Shown here piece by piece: positions 60,841-64,000 of a DNA stretch of 64,000 bases (positions are counted from its first letter, which is position 1; every line of letters begins with the position of its first letter). Origin of the DNA: Proteiniphilum sp. UBA5384 (GTDB lineage Bacteria > Bacteroidota > Bacteroidia > Bacteroidales > Dysgonomonadaceae); the NCBI RefSeq assembly GCF_002410825.1, contig NZ_DHOS01000070.1, positions 1 through 64,000 of the forward strand, given 5' to 3'. Below the pieces are notes generated by a model. The model had not been told where the DNA came from, ran no database searches, and worked only from the letters and a program-made list of their open reading frames with translations. Made by a program: the position numbers and the translations under genes.

Positions 60841-62508
60841 ATGAACGAAGAAGAAAAAGAGATAAACAATCAGGGCGAAAGTAAAACCCCATCGGCAAAA
60901 GAGGTCTCTCAAGGGCGTCGTGACGCACTCAAAGCAATTGCTACCGTGCCGGTATTAGGTGCCATGGCTTATGGGGTTTACAGGAAGAAAAAATCAGAGA
61001 CCTCTAACCGGAATGCGGCTGAAATGTTCCGCTTCCGGAGCGATGTGGCTCCTTATTCCTCCACTGCTTCCGATGCGGAAGTGATTCGTGTGGGTATTAT
61101 CGGTTCAGGTATCAGGGGAACGCAATTGATGCACGGGCTGGGATTTGCTACGCCGCAGTATGTGCAAGGGTTGATTGAACAGTCAAAGGCCAATTCAGCC
61201 AATACGCGTTTTCAGGATTTTAAGGAGCAGGAAGACCTCCGGATAGTAATTACGGCAGTCTGTGATATTTTTGACGTCCACGCAGATGATGCGGTGAAAG
61301 CGGGTGCGAACATCCACCGTGAAGGGGTAGGGGGGACAATGGGACCAACTCCCAAGCGTTACCTCCATTATCAGGAATTATTGGCGGCGCCCGATGTGGA
61401 TGCTGTGGTGATAGCGTCACCCGACCACTGGCATGGCACCATGGCGATGGATGCTATCAAGGCGGGTAAGCACGTATATGTGGAAAAACCGATGACATGG
61501 ACTGTGCCTGAAACTTATGCAATTCGCTCTTTGGCGAAAAGCAATCCCCATCTGGTATTTCAGTTGGGACACCAAAATAGGCAGATTGAGGCTTATGAGC
61601 GGGCGCGCCAGATTATTGAAAAAGGATTACTTGGCAAGATTTCTCTGATAGAGACCGGTACCAACCGCAATGATCCTAATGGAGCGTGGGTTTACCCCAT
61701 CCATAAGGATGCCAATCCGAAGACCATCGACTGGAAGCAGTTCGAAGGAGATCCCGACAGGATAAAAGAATATATGGATTATATGACCTCGGCCGGGTTG
61801 TCGAAGTATGTGGGACCGGATTCCCGTGACAAGTTCAGCTTGGAGAGGTTCTTCCGCTGGCGTTGTTGGTGGGATTACAGTACTGGATTGAGTGGCGACC
61901 TGCTGACACACGAATATGATGCGATGAATCAGATTCTTCATCTGGGGATTCCCTCATCGGCTTCTTCGTCGGGAGGTGTTTATTTCTTTAAGGACGGACG
62001 TACCGTGCCCGATGTATTACAGACTGTATTCGAATTTGGGGACCGGGAACTCACTATGTTATACTCCGCCACGCTGGCCAGCCAGTTTAACCGGAGCCGT
62101 AAGATCATGGGGCACGACGCGACTATGGAGGTGGGAAACACTCTCACCGTGACAGTGGACCCGCGCTCGGAACAATACCGGAAACAAATCGATCAGGGAA
62201 TCGTGAAGCCGGGAGAACCTTTTTATAACTATATCCCGGGAAAAAGCGTGGATGCTGTTTCTACCGCTACCGAGAAATATTTTGCAGAGCGGGGATTGCT
62301 TTATTCATTCATCGGTGGAAAGCGGTATAATACTACTTTCCTTCATTTGAAGGAATGGCTCGAATGCATTCGGAGTGGCAAACAACCATCATGTGGTATC
62401 GACCGGGGATTTGAAGAAGCGATCACTGCCCATATGGGAACCCGGGCATACCTTGAAGGGCGGACCATGTATTGGGATAAGGATAAGGAAGAAATAACCA
62501 GGGAATAA
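60841..62508 (+). CDS. Gfo/Idh/MocA oxidoreductase with twin-arginine-like N-terminus
   Basis: A 555-residue NAD(P)-dependent sugar or polyol dehydrogenase. The N-terminus has QGRRDALKAIATVPVLGAMAYG (about 29-50), a Tat-like signal or anchor. The Rossmann motif is RVGIIGSGIRGTQLM near 82. The catalytic EKPM motif is in GKHVYVEKPMTWTVPE, and the substrate-binding His in LTHEYDAM. Exported members act on glycans or oxidised sugars. It is co-directional with DoxX (12 bp) and with the second Gfo/Idh gene (39 bp), so they are probably one operon. The substrate is unknown. Confidence 0.88.
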   Translation: MNEEEKEINNQGESKTPSAKEVSQGRRDALKAIATVPVLGAMAYGVYRKKKSETSNRNAAEMFRFRSDVAPYSSTASDAEVIRVGIIGSGIRGTQLMHGLGFATPQYVQGLIEQSKANSANTRFQDFKEQEDLRIVITAVCDIFDVHADDAVKAGANIHREGVGGTMGPTPKRYLHYQELLAAPDVDAVVIASPDHWHGTMAMDAIKAGKHVYVEKPMTWTVPETYAIRSLAKSNPHLVFQLGHQNRQIEAYERARQIIEKGLLGKISLIETGTNRNDPNGAWVYPIHKDANPKTIDWKQFEGDPDRIKEYMDYMTSAGLSKYVGPDSRDKFSLERFFRWRCWWDYSTGLSGDLLTHEYDAMNQILHLGIPSSASSSGGVYFFKDGRTVPDVLQTVFEFGDRELTMLYSATLASQFNRSRKIMGHDATMEVGNTLTVTVDPRSEQYRKQIDQGIVKPGEPFYNYIPGKSVDAVSTATEKYFAERGLLYSFIGGKRYNTTFLHLKEWLECIRSGKQPSCGIDRGFEEAITAHMGTRAYLEGRTMYWDKDKEEITRE

Positions 62509-62547
62509 ATATCAAAAACGTAAAGTTTAATCCAAAAAAAAGTACTT

Positions 62548-64000
62548 ATGTCATCAAAAATTTCAAGAAGAAAATTCTTAGAAACCGGAGCGATAGCAGC
62601 TGCCGGACTAACGGTTGTACCTTCTTCGGTACTGGGAAAGAGTATGGGTTACAAGGCCCCAAGCGACAAACTTAACATTGTTGGTGTGGGAATTGGAGGA
62701 ATGGGAAATGCTAACCTGAAACAACTGACGAGTGAAAATATTATCGGACTCTGCGATGTAGACTGGAAATACAGCAAGCATGTATTTGATGAACATCCCA
62801 ATGCGAAGAAGTATTATGACTATCGGAAGATGTACGATGAATTGGGTAAATCTATCGATGGAGTAGTAGTCGCTACTGCCGACCATACGCACGCACTTAT
62901 CGCTGCTGATGCCATGACGATGGGAAAACACGTTTATGTACAAAAACCGCTTACCCACAGTGTGTATGAATCACGCTTGCTAACGAAACTGGCCGAAAAA
63001 TATAAAGTGGCTACCAGTATGGGGAACCAGGGTTCTTCCGGTGCCGGCGTACGCCAGGTGATCGACTGGATTAGAGACGGACAGATCGGTGAAGTGACCC
63101 GTGTGGATACTTTTACAGACAGACCCATCTGGCCCCAGGGATTAATGACTCCTAAAAAAGTAGACAAAGTTCCTTCCACATTGAACTGGGACCTTTTTAT
63201 CGGACCGGCCAACAAACGCCCGTTCAATGAAATTTATCACCCGTGGAACTGGCGCGGATGGTGGGATTTCGGTACAGGTGCCTTGGGTGATATGGCATGC
63301 CATATTCTTCATCCGGTGTTTAAGGGATTGAACCTTGGATATCCTACAAAAGTACAAGGATCGTCCACCATGCTGCTAACCGACTGTGCTCCCAATGCGC
63401 AGATGGTGAAGTATGTGTTCCCGCAACGGGATAACCTCCCTAAAGTGGGTATGCCCGAAGTGGAAGTAACCTGGTACGACGGAGGGCTCACTCCCATGCG
63501 TCCTGAAGGTGTTCCCGCAGGTAAAAACCTCAATAATTCCGGTGGAGGCGCTATCTTCTACGGAACGAAAGATACGTTGATTTGTGGTTGCTACGGAAAA
63601 GATCCATGGTTGGTATCCGGACGTAATCCCAATTCTCCGAAAACACAGCGTGAAGTAACCCTCTCACACGAAATGGATTGGGTGCGTGCTTGTAAGGAGT
63701 CTCCCGCAAACCGTGTTGAAACAGCTTCTCCGTTCTCGGAGGCAGGTCCGTTCAATGAAATGGTGGTAATGGGTGTATTGGCTGTAAGACTGCAATCTCT
63801 GAACCAGGAATTGCATTGGGATGGTCAAAATATGAAATTCACCAATATCCCAGCTGATGCCACTATCAAGACCATTGTAGAAGACGGGTTCAAGATCACC
63901 GACGGTCACCCTACATTCGACAAGAGTTGGACAGACCCCGTAAATGCGATTGAGTATGCCAATGAAATGATCAAGCATACTTATAAAAATGGATGGAAAT
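62548..64000 (+). CDS. Gfo/Idh/MocA oxidoreductase, truncated by window end
   Basis: The first 484 codons are open and the stop lies beyond the window. SRRKFLETGAIAAAGLTVVP is a Tat signal (RR motif at residues 7-8). The Rossmann strand follows as LNIVGVGIGGMGNANL, then VDGVVVATADHTHA-like and GKHVYVQKPLTHSVYE, the catalytic Lys region (QKP in place of EKP). Further along, GWWDFGTGALGDMACHILHP contains the catalytic-region His. It resembles exported Gfo/Idh/MocA enzymes that act on sugars in Bacteroidetes. It follows the previous dehydrogenase gene by 39 bp in the same operon. The two proteins differ clearly and are not tandem copies. Confidence 0.88.
   Translation, partial: MSSKISRRKFLETGAIAAAGLTVVPSSVLGKSMGYKAPSDKLNIVGVGIGGMGNANLKQLTSENIIGLCDVDWKYSKHVFDEHPNAKKYYDYRKMYDELGKSIDGVVVATADHTHALIAADAMTMGKHVYVQKPLTHSVYESRLLTKLAEKYKVATSMGNQGSSGAGVRQVIDWIRDGQIGEVTRVDTFTDRPIWPQGLMTPKKVDKVPSTLNWDLFIGPANKRPFNEIYHPWNWRGWWDFGTGALGDMACHILHPVFKGLNLGYPTKVQGSSTMLLTDCAPNAQMVKYVFPQRDNLPKVGMPEVEVTWYDGGLTPMRPEGVPAGKNLNNSGGGAIFYGTKDTLICGCYGKDPWLVSGRNPNSPKTQREVTLSHEMDWVRACKESPANRVETASPFSEAGPFNEMVVMGVLAVRLQSLNQELHWDGQNMKFTNIPADATIKTIVEDGFKITDGHPTFDKSWTDPVNAIEYANEMIKHTYKNGWK

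Overview
The window reads as a chromosomal segment of a Bacteroidales bacterium, most likely Dysgonomonadaceae or Porphyromonadaceae (a Proteiniphilum/Petrimonas-type organism). The taxonomic call rests on four things. Promoters of the TAnnTTTG (-7) type recur upstream of genes. SusC-type 'VVIGYGTQ' motifs are present. The histidine pathway has the order hutU-ftcD-hutI-fchA-hutH. CarB, GalK/GalM and the CarboxypepD-reg-like proteins are of the type found in this phylum. No rRNA or tRNA gene was seen.

Layout. 1-1278: decayed genes (a TlpA/thioredoxin-like pseudogene joined to a calpain-like protease remnant). 1300-10191: glycerophosphodiesterase lipoprotein, then a histidine-to-glutamate catabolic operon ending in an MFS transporter with duplicated promoter sequence. 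10320-16039: TPR lipoprotein, an ECF sigma/anti-sigma pair and a VWA protein carrying SusC-plug fragments. 15999-20389: AT-rich accessory DNA with an aldo/keto reductase, a DUF4256 gene, a truncated NmrA-like gene and an IS21-family element whose istB is internally deleted. 20486-25274: an integron-like island (below). 25549-39265: housekeeping genes clpB, trkH-trkA-dxs, recQ, clpX-clpP and tig. 39452-46619: CPBP protease, DUF3109, TetR, fabG, an RluA-type synthase, aldo/keto reductase, nucleotidyltransferase and a CorC-type protein. 46744-50445: galM-galP-galK. 50703-58380: carA with two tandem carB genes. 58453-64000: acyl-CoA ligase, DoxX and two Gfo/Idh/MocA oxidoreductases, the last cut by the window edge.

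The most unusual part is 20486-25274. Three single-gene cassettes lie on the minus strand. Each is followed at its 3' end by a 127-135 bp imperfect palindrome with integron attC-like ends (RYYYAAC...GTTRRRY). A tyrosine recombinase is divergently oriented at the array head, as in an integron. For every cassette, the outer end of its own attC-like site is the reverse complement of the bases at that cassette's own left boundary (9, 9 and 8 nt). This is the signature left by circularising, site-specific cassette insertion. The recombinase ends in an IntI-like '...IYTHV...KSPLD' tail but appears to lack the IntI-specific insertion and carries an extra N-terminal domain. It may be a Bacteroidetes integron variant. 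The cassettes encode an unrecognised protein with a nuclease-like EFDEEQH motif, an AHL-lactonase-like metallo-beta-lactamase-fold enzyme and a secreted choloylglycine/penicillin-V-acylase-type Ntn hydrolase. A promoter-like TATATTTG sits at the presumed attI and points into the array.
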